Shown piece by piece: positions 25,905 to 35,605 of a DNA stretch of 60,738 bases. Numbering within the stretch: position 1 is the stretch's first letter; each line of letters begins with the position of its first letter. The stretch lies in the NCBI GenBank assembly GCA_947455455.1, contig CANGOE010000006.1, positions 1-60,738 on the forward strand, written 5' to 3'. The notes under the pieces are model-generated. The model saw only the letters and a program-made list of their open reading frames with translations. It had not been told where the DNA came from and ran no database searches. Origin of the DNA: Hyphomicrobiales bacterium. Lineage in GTDB: Bacteria > Pseudomonadota > Alphaproteobacteria > Rhizobiales > Beijerinckiaceae. The translations under genes were made by a program, and so were the position numbers.

Positions 25905-27856
25905 CAGAGTTGACCCTCAAAGTTATTATTACCCATATATTTGATTTTAAAAGTCTTTTTATCTTTGAACACATCATAGATCACATCGATCAGATCTTCG
26001 GGATCGAATTTGTCCTTCTGGTCGAAGGTCAACACAATCCCCTTGTCATCACTGTGTTCGGGATCAACCTGGACAGGCGTATCCTTCAGCACCTTCTTGA
26101 CCGCATCGCGCAAGGCGCGGATGCGCTCGCGCTCGCGTTGCGAAAGGCCTGAGATCTTAATCGCATATTGGGTCGGGGCTTTCACCGAGCCCGCCACCGT
26201 GCCGACTGACTGGGTTTGCGCCTTGGCGAGCGTCAACAAACGCTCGTTGACGTTTTGCAGGATCATGCCCGCAAGCTCTTTGCCCTGGGCCTGGAGCAAT
26301 TCGGTTTTGATCGCCGCCAGCGGAACGGAATTGTTGCGCAGGGTCTGCTTGGTATTGGAGACCGGCACATTGGCCAGATCCTGCCGCTTGGCCGGATCCT
26401 TGTTGAACTGAAGCAACTTCAGCTGGGCACTGAGGACATAGCTGACATTGTTCGATTTGGAATCCAGAATACCGTCGACATGCTTGATATCGAGAATGTT
26501 CAGATAGAAATCGACAAGTCCTTTTTCTTCGGCCTCGTCCTCGCCACTCTTGGAGATGATCTTGTAGCCGTAATTGATGAAGGTCGAACTGATCTGGGCA
26601 ATCAGGGCTTTGGTGACCTCGTCATCGCTGTTCCGGTAGCGCAGGATAAAGCGGTAATCATGCTTGTCGTTGCCGACAGTCGCGGCCATCATCTTTTTGA
26701 TATCGGCCGTCAAAGCCGCCACCTTGAATGTGCCTTTGGTGACCTCGCAGGTAAAACTGCCATTCACTTGTTTGCAGGTTTCAACGGTATCGGATGTAAA
26801 ATACTGCGCCTTGAACTTGTCGATATCGGTATCGGCATTTTTGCGGAAGGATTTGCCGACATCGCCATCGGCCTGATCACCCACCTGCTCGCGCAAGGGC
26901 CGCAACAGGATATCGAAATAGGCATTGGTTTTGGCTATGCGCGCCGTAGCCCCTGCCCCGACCCCGCCTTTCTGGTCTTTCACAATATCCTTGATGTCGA
27001 TTTCGCCACGCGCCAGCTTGTCGGCCTTGACCTTTTCAATCCGGATTTTCTCGTCACGATCCGCATCGAACAGCTTTTTGATTTCGGCTTCCCATAACAG
27101 CAATTGTTCATTGGTGGTTTTGGGATTGGTCTTGGAGGCCTGCAGGGTTTTTTGTAAAGACTGGGCGGATTTGGCGATTTGCTGGTTTTCGATATTGATC
27201 AGCGGATTGACCCGAAGCGACAACTGCTCGGCAAAATCGACTTTGCGTTTGGCCTCGGCCGCAATCGCCCGCTTTTCAGCCGCGGCCGCACGGCGCGAAC
27301 GCTCTTCGGGCAACTCCAGTTGCGCCACACCGATCAGATTGACACGACCACCCAACAAAGCCGTTGCCAGCTGATCGGCAGAGGCGGCCACTGTCGGATT
27401 GTTGGTAAAGACATATTCCTCGTTGCAAACCGACTGTTCGCCGTCAATCTGGCAGGGAATACGCTTCATCAATTTCTGCGCCGCAATCGCACTGCACCGG
27501 CTGATCACATCGGCAAAGCCCGGATTGGATGCCTCGACACCCTGTTTCACATAGATATCGATACTCTGGCCCTGGCTTTGCAACGACTTGTTGACACACA
27601 TCGAGACATTGGGGTCGAGCGCATTCCATGTCTGCCGAATGGCATTGACGCGGGCATTTTCAGCCGCCTGCTCGGCGGCCCTTTGCCGCTCGATCTGTAA
27701 TTTCTGTTGTTTGAGGGCTTCCTGACGCTGGCCTTCTTCGATCAGAAGCTGAAATAAATTCTGGGCCCGAACCGGTTGAACCGTTGAGAGCAGGCCAATG
27801 GCAAAGACAAAAGCAAAGACAAACGAAAAAACACGTGAGCGCAGTTTATTACACAC
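25904..27856 (-). CDS. Exported coiled-coil protein, FlgT/LPP20-like C-terminal part
   Basis: 650 residues from a GTG at 27856 with GGAAGGG upstream; it is the first gene of the envelope operon. Signal peptide FAFVFAIGLLSTVQPVRAQ. A coiled coil follows (about residues 38-75, rich in Gln/Glu/Arg), with a Cys-containing domain (SMCVNKSL, ISRCSA, PCQID, VCNEE) likely forming disulfides. A second charged helix is at about 180-215. Later parts (ADIKKMMAATVGNDKHDYRFILRYR, INYGYKIISKSGEDEAEEKGLVDFYLNILDI) look like tandem FlgT/LPP20-like modules. No clear family. Overlaps the pseudo-caspase start by one base. Confidence 0.7.
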   Translation of the reverse strand: MCNKLRSRVFSFVFAFVFAIGLLSTVQPVRAQNLFQLLIEEGQRQEALKQQKLQIERQRAAEQAAENARVNAIRQTWNALDPNVSMCVNKSLQSQGQSIDIYVKQGVEASNPGFADVISRCSAIAAQKLMKRIPCQIDGEQSVCNEEYVFTNNPTVAASADQLATALLGGRVNLIGVAQLELPEERSRRAAAAEKRAIAAEAKRKVDFAEQLSLRVNPLINIENQQIAKSAQSLQKTLQASKTNPKTTNEQLLLWEAEIKKLFDADRDEKIRIEKVKADKLARGEIDIKDIVKDQKGGVGAGATARIAKTNAYFDILLRPLREQVGDQADGDVGKSFRKNADTDIDKFKAQYFTSDTVETCKQVNGSFTCEVTKGTFKVAALTADIKKMMAATVGNDKHDYRFILRYRNSDDEVTKALIAQISSTFINYGYKIISKSGEDEAEEKGLVDFYLNILDIKHVDGILDSKSNNVSYVLSAQLKLLQFNKDPAKRQDLANVPVSNTKQTLRNNSVPLAAIKTELLQAQGKELAGMILQNVNERLLTLAKAQTQSVGTVAGSVKAPTQYAIKISGLSQRERERIRALRDAVKKVLKDTPVQVDPEHSDDKGIVLTFDQKDKFDPEDLIDVIYDVFKDKKTFKIKYMGNNNFEGQL

Positions 27857-27893
27857 GACATAACCCTTCCAGTATATACCGTTAATAATATAT

Positions 27894-27923
27894 TAAATAT
27901 TCACGTTGCCCCAAATTTGTCAA
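27894..27923 (-). promoter_or_regulatory. Probable promoter of the envelope operon
   Basis: TTGACA (27923-27918) and TATTTA (27899-27894) are separated by 18 bp on the minus strand, 38 bp before the GTG of the first gene. The remaining 28-kb junction (27857-28138) is AT-rich and shows no gene. Confidence 0.5.
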
Positions 27924-28138
27924 ATTCAAGGCACGCCCCCAAATTCCAAGGCTGTTTATGAATTAATCATTTGAATATTCAGTATAATTTAACGCGATTC
28001 CATCCAAACGATTTCCTGTTTGCGCCCGTCAAAACCCTATTTATACACACAGTAATTCTAGGCCCGCGACAAAAGTAGCAGATCAAACTGATCACGCCGC
28101 ATGGGCCGGCATAAGCCGTTCAAAGGCTGGCGCGACAG

Positions 28139-31126
28139 TCACACAATCTGGAACTGGAATGTTCTGGAATTGTTGGCTTCGATGCTTTCAGAGATGTAAT
28201 TGGTCGCATCGGCGGTAATCGTAAGCGTATGTGTGCCCTTGGATACCGCCGCACCCACCGAAAAGACATCGGTAAAGTTTTGCGACGTATTGCCTGCCAG
28301 ATTTTTGATAATGTCATAATTGACGGCATTGGTATTACCGTCAAAATAGATGGTCGCATAAGAGCTGGACCATGGCTGGCTCGCGCCGGTATTCGATACT
28401 GTATAGTTCAATGTAAACTTGCTTCCCGCCTTGACAGTCGCAGGCATATTGATCGCATTGATGACATAGTCAGGCTTGCTCACAACATTGAATGTGAAAG
28501 ACGACATATTGTTGTTTTCGTTCAATTCGGCAATTTTATTGGTGGAATCGGCCAGCATATACAGGGTGTGACTGCCCACAGACAGAGTGGACGTATCGAG
28601 ATAATCAACCACCGACCCCCCCGATGAATTGGCCGCAATCGCACCAAAATTATTACAGCCGCGATAAGACGTCGCCGTCGGCATGGCATCAACCTGATAG
28701 GCCGCGACCGATGAGCCGGAAGCACCGCCACCGGTATTGTTGAGGGAATAGTAAAAGGCCAACATGTCGCCTTGCACCAATGTATTGGCCGATATCGAGG
28801 TCAGACCGGCAATCACCAGATCGGCCTTGGACGATACCGCATTCACAAGGAAGCTGACCGAGGCGGTATTGTTGGCCTCGTTGCTTTCATTGACTTGCCC
28901 ATAGGCATCGGTTTTTACGCTGAGAATATGTTGCCCCGCACTCAAACCGGCTGTCGAAAGACTGCCGAACGACATGGCAACCGAACCGGCTGTAAGCGAG
29001 CCGAGGCTGGTCGAACTGATCTGCCATCCGTCGAGCGTGACCGTGGTGATGCTTGAACCGGCGGCAACACTGCCAATATCCTGAATGGTATAGGAATAAC
29101 CCAGCGAAGCTCCCTGAGTGACCGCCGCGGAATTGGTCGTCAAACCGCTCACGGTCAAATCTGCAAGCGTGGGCGCGGTAACAGCAAAGGTCAGCGAGGC
29201 GGTATTATTGGCCTCATTGCTCTCTGCCACCTGTCCGGTGGAATCCGCCGTCAGGGTCAGCACATGGTTGCCTGCCGCCAGACCGCTGGTAGAGATCACA
29301 CCGCTAGTGCTGAAACTGCCCCCGGCGACCAGAGCCGAAATCTGGGAGCTGGACAGTGCTTTCCCGTCAAGACTGATCCCGACGGCACTGGCCCCGGCTC
29401 CTGCAGTCCCGATATCTTTGATCGTATAGGCAAATGACAGGTTGCTCCCTGCAACCACAGAGGATGAGGGTGATGTCAGACTGCTGACCACCAGATCGGG
29501 AGAGGTATTGCCGATGACCGTAAAGGTGATGGCGGTCGCATTGTTGGTCTCGTTGGTCTCGGCGACCAATCCGGTTGAATCGGCTTTGACGCTCAGGCTG
29601 TGTTGGCCGATCGCCAATCCGGCAGTCGCCAATGAGCCGCTGGCAGTCGAAGAACCGCCCGCAGTCAAAGCGGCGATCTGTGTGCTGTTCAAGGCGGCAC
29701 CATCGAGATAGACCGTGGCAAAACTCGAGGCGGCCGCCCCTGTACCGGTATCGGAGACCGTATAGGTGAATGAAAGCGTACTGCCTTGCGTGACGCTGTT
29801 AGCCGAGGGAACCAAACTGCTCACCACCAGATCGGGACTGGTTGGAGTCGGCATCGAACCGCTGAGATTGAACCCCATGACATCGAGCGTCCGGATATCG
29901 AGCGCGGTCAAAGCATTGGAATTGGATCCCAGATAGGCATTGTTGGGATCATTGAGGGTCGCACTGGTTCTGGCAAAATCCCCGTAATCCGAGGTGTTGT
30001 CGTAATAGGCCAGAATGGTTTTGCCACCATCAAATGAAAAATACTGCAAGGCCGACGATGTTGCTTTGCTTCCGTCATTGACAAACACACCGGGAGCCGA
30101 AAAGCGGGTCAGGTCCAGAAGGGTCGTATCGGAATAGGTCCCCCCCCAACCGGAATTGCGCCCCATCGCATGGGTGATTTCGTGCAACGCGGCGGCAATA
30201 TAATCCGTACTTGGCCAGTTGGTGGCGAAGCCAATCTCGCCATCGATCTGGTTGCTGGTGGCGCTGATCAGACCCAGGGCTTTGGCCTGTGCGCCCGCCA
30301 CATCGAACATGTCCGAGCCGAACGGATTGGCGGCGGGCAAAGCCGCAAGCACGGACTGGTCATCGGCGCTGGTTGCCGTATTGGTCAAAGCCTGCTTGAG
30401 CGACGAATAGCTCTGCCAGACACCGCCCAACGTCCCACCCAAAGCCGAATTATCGGGAACCACATAGGGTGTATTTCCGCCAAACCCGCCGACCTCGCCC
30501 CAACCCACCGCGATATTGACCGTAATGGGAGTGGTGACATATTGCTGGATCATCGAGGCGGCCGCCTGAATCGCTGTTTTGAAACTCGCAGGCGCATTGG
30601 CCACCGAGGCATCCCACAGCAAATTGATGACCAGCCCTGCCGAAGCCGCCGTTGTGGTGACAGGCTTTGTCCCGGTCGCATAGACCGCCGACGCAAAAGT
30701 GGCCAGCGAGGCAAAGGCCCCGTCGGAAAAAGTCGACGAGGAATCCGTCTGGCTGATCCCCCCCGGTCCCGTATCGGTATAACCCGTATCGTCCACCAAC
30801 GGCAGTAATTGCTGGGCACTCCAACTGGCAGAAAAAGCGGCCATGCCATCAGGTGACAGATCAAAACCGGTTTGGGTCATCAAGCCCGTTCCCGCACCGT
30901 TCCATTCGGCCCATTCCGAACGCATCGAAGGCAAGCCAGCCCCACTCTCCCCTTGGCTCAAGCCAAAGACCGGACCTGATCCGGTTGTCAGATCGAAGGA
31001 TTGTGAGCGTGGAGCCGTGTTCTCGCCGGCATCGGTCGACCATGGCGTTGCCGGCGCAGGATCAATCGTCTGCTTCTTGGCAAATGTCGGGTTAAGGGTG
31101 GCTCCGCCTTTGAACAGCTTGAACAT
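28139..31126 (-). CDS. Secreted zinc metallopeptidase with CARDB repeats
   Basis: 995 residues, start behind GGGAGGG. No Sec signal, which fits type I secretion by the HlyD/HlyB pair encoded upstream. Residues about 165-420 form the metallopeptidase, with HEITH at 315-319 followed by AMGRNSGWGG; it resembles the NF038122 metalloprotease family. From about 430 on there are five CARDB-like repeats of about 105-115 residues, each opening with (P/A)DLVVSSL-like strands and closing with ETNETNN- or ESNEANN-like turns. CARDB domains are adhesin-type Ig folds. A surface or secreted protease that binds a matrix or processes the giant repeat protein is a plausible reading. Confidence 0.82.
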   Translation of the reverse strand: MFKLFKGGATLNPTFAKKQTIDPAPATPWSTDAGENTAPRSQSFDLTTGSGPVFGLSQGESGAGLPSMRSEWAEWNGAGTGLMTQTGFDLSPDGMAAFSASWSAQQLLPLVDDTGYTDTGPGGISQTDSSSTFSDGAFASLATFASAVYATGTKPVTTTAASAGLVINLLWDASVANAPASFKTAIQAAASMIQQYVTTPITVNIAVGWGEVGGFGGNTPYVVPDNSALGGTLGGVWQSYSSLKQALTNTATSADDQSVLAALPAANPFGSDMFDVAGAQAKALGLISATSNQIDGEIGFATNWPSTDYIAAALHEITHAMGRNSGWGGTYSDTTLLDLTRFSAPGVFVNDGSKATSSALQYFSFDGGKTILAYYDNTSDYGDFARTSATLNDPNNAYLGSNSNALTALDIRTLDVMGFNLSGSMPTPTSPDLVVSSLVPSANSVTQGSTLSFTYTVSDTGTGAAASSFATVYLDGAALNSTQIAALTAGGSSTASGSLATAGLAIGQHSLSVKADSTGLVAETNETNNATAITFTVIGNTSPDLVVSSLTSPSSSVVAGSNLSFAYTIKDIGTAGAGASAVGISLDGKALSSSQISALVAGGSFSTSGVISTSGLAAGNHVLTLTADSTGQVAESNEANNTASLTFAVTAPTLADLTVSGLTTNSAAVTQGASLGYSYTIQDIGSVAAGSSITTVTLDGWQISSTSLGSLTAGSVAMSFGSLSTAGLSAGQHILSVKTDAYGQVNESNEANNTASVSFLVNAVSSKADLVIAGLTSISANTLVQGDMLAFYYSLNNTGGGASGSSVAAYQVDAMPTATSYRGCNNFGAIAANSSGGSVVDYLDTSTLSVGSHTLYMLADSTNKIAELNENNNMSSFTFNVVSKPDYVINAINMPATVKAGSKFTLNYTVSNTGASQPWSSSYATIYFDGNTNAVNYDIIKNLAGNTSQNFTDVFSVGAAVSKGTHTLTITADATNYISESIEANNSRTFQFQIV

Positions 31127-31342
31127 TCACCCTCCCGATCACGCAACAGGAACAACAAAACACTGTTGATCTTCATAACCCGCCAGATCACGAGCGGGAA
31201 ACCTTGAGGAAAGGATCCGAACCGGACATCCCTGCGCATCCAAAGATGACACACATCATCACAATAAGATACGGCGCAAATCGGTCAAATTTAAACTATA
31301 AAAGGTATAAGTGACCACTTTTGCTGGCCAATAAACCACATT

Positions 31343-32830
31343 CTATCGCTCATGACCGCTGGTCGACAAAACTTCTTTGAGAGGCGACATCACAAAATCG
31401 ATTACTTTGCGCTTGCCCGTCAGAATTTCAACCGTGGCCGCCATACCGGCCTGCAAAGGAATGGGCTGGCCGTCAATGACAATCTCGGTTTTGTCCAGCG
31501 TCACGGTAATCGGAAACACCAGAGTTTGCGCTGGCGAGAAGCCCGACGTCTGGGGTTGGGTGCCTTGGGGACGTGTTGACGCCGCGGCATCGGACAGGCC
31601 GCTGGCTTCACGCGAATCGATTGCCTCGCGCGACACTCTGGTCACGGTTCCGTTGATGGTGCCGAAACGGGTGAACGGGAAGGCATCAATTTTGACGACG
31701 GCACGCTGGCCAAGACCGACAAAGCCGATATCGCCATTCAACACCATGGCCTCAACCTCGATCAAGCCGGTACTTGGCACCACTGTCATCAACGCCTGCC
31801 CGCTGGCCACCACCTGCCCCAAGGTTGTCACAGCCAGCTGCTGGACTGTGCCCGCAATCGGCGAGCGCAGGATCATATGGCTGGTCTTGGTATCCAGCTT
31901 GACCAGCTCATGGAACAAATGGTCCTGTTTGCGCTCGGCCTCGTTGAGCTTCTGGGTCTGCTCGGACAAAAATTCACTGCGCACCTGGTCAAATTTGCGA
32001 TCCAGCGACAAAATCGACGCTTCGGCCTCGGCCAATTGTCCCTGATCGGTGGCAAGTCCGGTCAGCTCGCGCAGATATTCCTGCAAGGCATCAATCACCC
32101 GCGCGCGAAAGCCTTGCTGGCTGTCTTCAATCGACTGGCGGATATCGACACGCTCTTTCAAAATCTTGATCAACTGCTCGCGGCTGGCGATGGTGGTTTT
32201 CAATCGGGCGATTTGCGCTGATTTTTCAATCTGTTGGGCTTTAAGAGACTCCAGTGTCGAAGTGAGTTGCGCAAAATCCGCTTTCATCACGCTCGTTTCA
32301 CGTTGCTGGATCAACTCGCTGATATCGGGCGCGATCGGAGGCAAGGTCAGCGGCAAGGTCAGTGGCCCTTGCGTCTGCGCGGCGACAAACCCGATCAAAT
32401 GACTGCGCCGGATGGTTTCGGCCCGTGCCGCCCGATAATCGCCCAGCGTGGCATTGCGTTCGGCCGTGGCGGCCGTCGCATCCAGTTCGGCAACAATATC
32501 ATCGACATTGACGGATTGGCCATTCTCGACATTGAGCTTGCTGATGGCGCCGCCTTCAAACGGTTGGATGACTTTGGAACGACCACGCGGCTGAACCTTG
32601 CCTTGGGCCACCGCAAAAATATCGATGTCTCCGACACAGGCCCAGATCAGCGAGACAGTCAGCCCCGCACAGAAAAACCAGATCATCGCAATGGCAACCG
32701 GCGAGGCCGGAGTGGCGACGATTTCCAGAGCGGCGGGGAGAAACTCCCGATCGGTAACCCGTCTGGAAGGCCGGTTGCTGTCCAGCAGATCCCTCATTCT
32801 GGCGATAAGCGCGGTGATCAAGGCGGGCAT
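31343..32830 (-). CDS. Type I secretion membrane fusion protein (HlyD family)
   Basis: About 495 residues from the ATG at 32830, which overlaps the HlyB stop by one base (TGATG); an upstream in-frame start at 32872 is less likely. One membrane helix (PVAIAMIWFFCAGLTVSLIWACVGDIDIF) near the N-terminus is followed by the lipoyl-like GKVQPRGRSKVIQPFEGGAISKLNVENGQSV, long periplasmic coiled coils, then SPIAGTVQQLAV and a C-terminal beta domain. It links the inner-membrane ABC transporter to a TolC-type outer-membrane channel, whose gene is not in this window. Likely substrates are the neighbouring 995- and 1802-residue proteins. Confidence 0.9.
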   Translation of the reverse strand: MPALITALIARMRDLLDSNRPSRRVTDREFLPAALEIVATPASPVAIAMIWFFCAGLTVSLIWACVGDIDIFAVAQGKVQPRGRSKVIQPFEGGAISKLNVENGQSVNVDDIVAELDATAATAERNATLGDYRAARAETIRRSHLIGFVAAQTQGPLTLPLTLPPIAPDISELIQQRETSVMKADFAQLTSTLESLKAQQIEKSAQIARLKTTIASREQLIKILKERVDIRQSIEDSQQGFRARVIDALQEYLRELTGLATDQGQLAEAEASILSLDRKFDQVRSEFLSEQTQKLNEAERKQDHLFHELVKLDTKTSHMILRSPIAGTVQQLAVTTLGQVVASGQALMTVVPSTGLIEVEAMVLNGDIGFVGLGQRAVVKIDAFPFTRFGTINGTVTRVSREAIDSREASGLSDAAASTRPQGTQPQTSGFSPAQTLVFPITVTLDKTEIVIDGQPIPLQAGMAATVEILTGKRKVIDFVMSPLKEVLSTSGHER

Positions 32831-35013
32831 CAGACCATCCCCGCGCTGGATTGTTGCGATTGCGCGCGCCATAACCGCGCATAAAAGCCGTCCGGTGTCT
32901 TGAGCAAATCATCGTGACTGCCATCTTCGGTGATGACCCCGTCCTCAAGGGTAATGATGCGGTCGCAATGTTTCACGGCGGCCAGACGATGGGCGATGAT
33001 GATCACAGTCCGGCCCTTGCTGATCAACGCCATATTGGCCTGGATCTGGCTTTCGCTCTCGTAATCGAGCGCACTGGTGGCCTCGTCGAGGATCAAAATC
33101 CGGGGGTTCATCGATAGAGCGCGGGCAATGGCAATGCGCTGGCGTTGTCCGCCGGACAAATTGGCCCCGCGCTCCTCGATGAGGGTTTCATAGCCTTTGG
33201 GCAGTCGACCGATAAAATCATCGGCTCCGGCCAGACGCGCCAGAGCCATCACCTGCTGGCGGGGCATGGCGGGATGCGCCAGCGCGATATTGTCATGCAC
33301 CGTGCGGTTGAACAGCATATTGTCTTGCAACACGACACCGATCTGTCGCCGCAACGAGCCGGCATCGACATGCGCGATATCGATGCCGTCGATCAGGATT
33401 TGCCCATGTTCGGGCCTGTAGAGCCGCTGGAGCAGTTTGGTCAGTGTCGATTTTCCCGATCCAGAGGGGCCGACAATCCCGACCACCTGCCCTGCCGGAA
33501 TGGCCAGATCCAGCCCTCTGATGGTTTCCGGACGATCGGGATGATAGCGGAACGATACCGCTTTCAACGCCACGTCCCCTTTGATCGGTCCAAGTCCGGT
33601 CGATTGGGCCTGTTCGATCTCGACGGGACTGCGCAGAATATCGCCGACCCGATCAACCGACATCATCACCTGTTGCAAATCCTGCCAGACTTGCGACAGC
33701 CGCAATACCGGTGCAATGGCTTGGCCCATGATCATATTGAAGGCGATCAGCCCACCCACCGAGAGCGAACCTTCAATTACCGCCTTGGCCCCGAAATACA
33801 ACACCAGCGCCGTGGTGATCTTGCTGATCAGTTGAAACCCGCTCTGCCCCATCGTCGCGAGTTTGACAGCTTCAAACGAAGCGCGGACATAGGCCGCAAG
33901 CCGGTTTTCCCATTGGATCCGCAAACTCGGTTCAACGGCCGCCGCTTTAAGCGTTTGAAACCCGACCACCGTTTCAACCAGCAATTGCTGGCTGGATGCC
34001 CCGGTCTCGAACCGCTCGTTGATTTTATCCCGCAACAAAGGCCGGATGATCACCGAAACAGCGATGTAAAGCGGGATCGACAGCACGACGATCATGGTCA
34101 GCGTCGTCGAATAAAACGACATCACGGCAATGAACACCACAGCAAACAGAATATCGAGCACCGAGGTCAGGCCCTGCCCTGTGAGAAAAGCCCTGATGGT
34201 TTCAAGTTCTCTTACGCGGGCCACTGTTTGCCCTGCCGCGCGCGTATCGAAATAGGAAATGGGCAGGCGCAACATATGGTCGAACAGCTTGGCCCCCAAT
34301 TCCACATCGATCCGGCTGGTCGTATGGGCCAGCGCATAACTGCGCAGATATTGCAACGTCACCTCGAAGATCGAGATCCCGATCAGCCCGACCACCACAA
34401 CCATCAGGGTCGAAAAACCTTTGTGAACCAGCACCTTGTCAATCACGACCTGGAACAGCAATGGCGTGGCCAGCGCGAACAATTGTACGAACAGCGAGGC
34501 CACCAGCACATTCATCAAAGCCCAGCGATAACGCCAGACTGACTGCAGGAACCAGGCAAAGCCGAAGGGGGCATTGGCAAACCCCATAAAGCCGGGGCGA
34601 TAGGCCATCAAAATCATCCGCCCGTCCCAGCCTTCGGGGGCTTCGCCGGCTGGCAGATCAACCATGGACCGTTTGACAGGGTCAATGATCCGCAATCGTC
34701 CGTCGCCGAAGCGCAGAGCGGCAATCACAAACCGGCCGTCTGCAAGCGGCAGAATGGCAGGCAAAGGAATGGTCTTGAAACGGTCTGCTGTTTGATGGTC
34801 GATCTGCTTGGATTTCAGTCCCAAACGGGTCGAGATCCGCAAAATATCATCACTGGTGCAAGACTGGTTCGACAGGCCGGCATCGTGAAACACAACATTC
34901 AAATCAACATTGATCTGAAAATGGCCCGCCACGAATGCAAGGCACAGCAAGCCCGAATCCGCTTCTCGGGTCTGCCCGATGCTCTGGTCCTGCACGCTCG
35001 ACGCATCACTCAC
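32830..35013 (-). CDS. Type I secretion ABC transporter (HlyB type, degenerate C39 domain)
   Basis: 727 residues from a GTG at 35013. The N-terminal 130 residues form a C39-like domain (DSGLLCLAFVAGHFQINVDL; later RFVIAALRFGDGRLRIIDP) in which the peptidase Cys position is Ser and the His position is Arg, so it should bind but not cleave substrate. Five or six membrane helices follow, then the nucleotide-binding domain: Walker A GPSGSGKST, signature LSGGQRQRIAIARAL, Walker B ILILDEATSALD, H-loop IIAHRL. This fits RTX-toxin/adhesin exporters with C-terminal secretion signals. Coupled to the hlyD gene. Confidence 0.93.
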   Translation of the reverse strand: MSDASSVQDQSIGQTREADSGLLCLAFVAGHFQINVDLNVVFHDAGLSNQSCTSDDILRISTRLGLKSKQIDHQTADRFKTIPLPAILPLADGRFVIAALRFGDGRLRIIDPVKRSMVDLPAGEAPEGWDGRMILMAYRPGFMGFANAPFGFAWFLQSVWRYRWALMNVLVASLFVQLFALATPLLFQVVIDKVLVHKGFSTLMVVVVGLIGISIFEVTLQYLRSYALAHTTSRIDVELGAKLFDHMLRLPISYFDTRAAGQTVARVRELETIRAFLTGQGLTSVLDILFAVVFIAVMSFYSTTLTMIVVLSIPLYIAVSVIIRPLLRDKINERFETGASSQQLLVETVVGFQTLKAAAVEPSLRIQWENRLAAYVRASFEAVKLATMGQSGFQLISKITTALVLYFGAKAVIEGSLSVGGLIAFNMIMGQAIAPVLRLSQVWQDLQQVMMSVDRVGDILRSPVEIEQAQSTGLGPIKGDVALKAVSFRYHPDRPETIRGLDLAIPAGQVVGIVGPSGSGKSTLTKLLQRLYRPEHGQILIDGIDIAHVDAGSLRRQIGVVLQDNMLFNRTVHDNIALAHPAMPRQQVMALARLAGADDFIGRLPKGYETLIEERGANLSGGQRQRIAIARALSMNPRILILDEATSALDYESESQIQANMALISKGRTVIIIAHRLAAVKHCDRIITLEDGVITEDGSHDDLLKTPDGFYARLWRAQSQQSSAGMV

Positions 35014-35605
35014 GGCTCTACCGGTCCTGTCCGCAATACCAATATCGGCAAACCCGCCAGCCCCTGAATAATCCGGACGAACATGCCTGAAGCAGGCAGT
35101 CTATAAGAAAAAACATTAATGAACGAGCAATAAATCTATAGATACGAATAATCACATGATGACAGTTTTCCAATACATGTCTCAAACAGGAGAGCGGCAT
35201 CAGGGGATGTAAAGAACAATCAGGCTTAATATCAGATGTGACTTCGCCCGCAGGACACGAAATCAAAGCATCGTCTACCGGAATTCAGGCATGTACGATC
35301 ATCCTGAATCCAAAGGATCCCGTTAAATGCGGAACACCAGATTGAGAATTTGACCGCGCTCAGATTGCGTCAATCGAACAGCTGACTGCGGCCACCCCTT
35401 GAAATCGGCGTATCCGCCAGAATTTTTTTGATTTGACCCTTTCATGGTGGGTCAAACCGCAAAAATTTAGGGGAGGATGCTATAGCCTCCCTAGGCCTAC
35501 CCACTCTATCAATAACAAAAATGACCCAACCATGCCCCATAAACGAGGGTGACAGTTGATTGAAGAGAGACAGTCGCCATTTGGTAACCCGCGATCTATT
35601 TTGGA
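35014..35605. other. 592-bp gap with an inverted repeat
   Basis: No supported gene. It separates the end of the giant-protein gene from the HlyB start and is AT-rich. A perfect 8-bp inverted repeat, TTTGACCC (35432-35439) and GGGTCAAA (35449-35456), lies near 35432-35456 and extends weakly outward. It lacks a T-run and may be an operator or RNA hairpin. The hlyB promoter is presumably in the 35014-35300 part. Confidence 0.4.

Noticed and set aside
33145-34542. Plus-strand frame opposite the ABC transporter
   Set aside because: Antisense to a gene with unmistakable Walker motifs; His/Arg/Gln-rich antisense composition.
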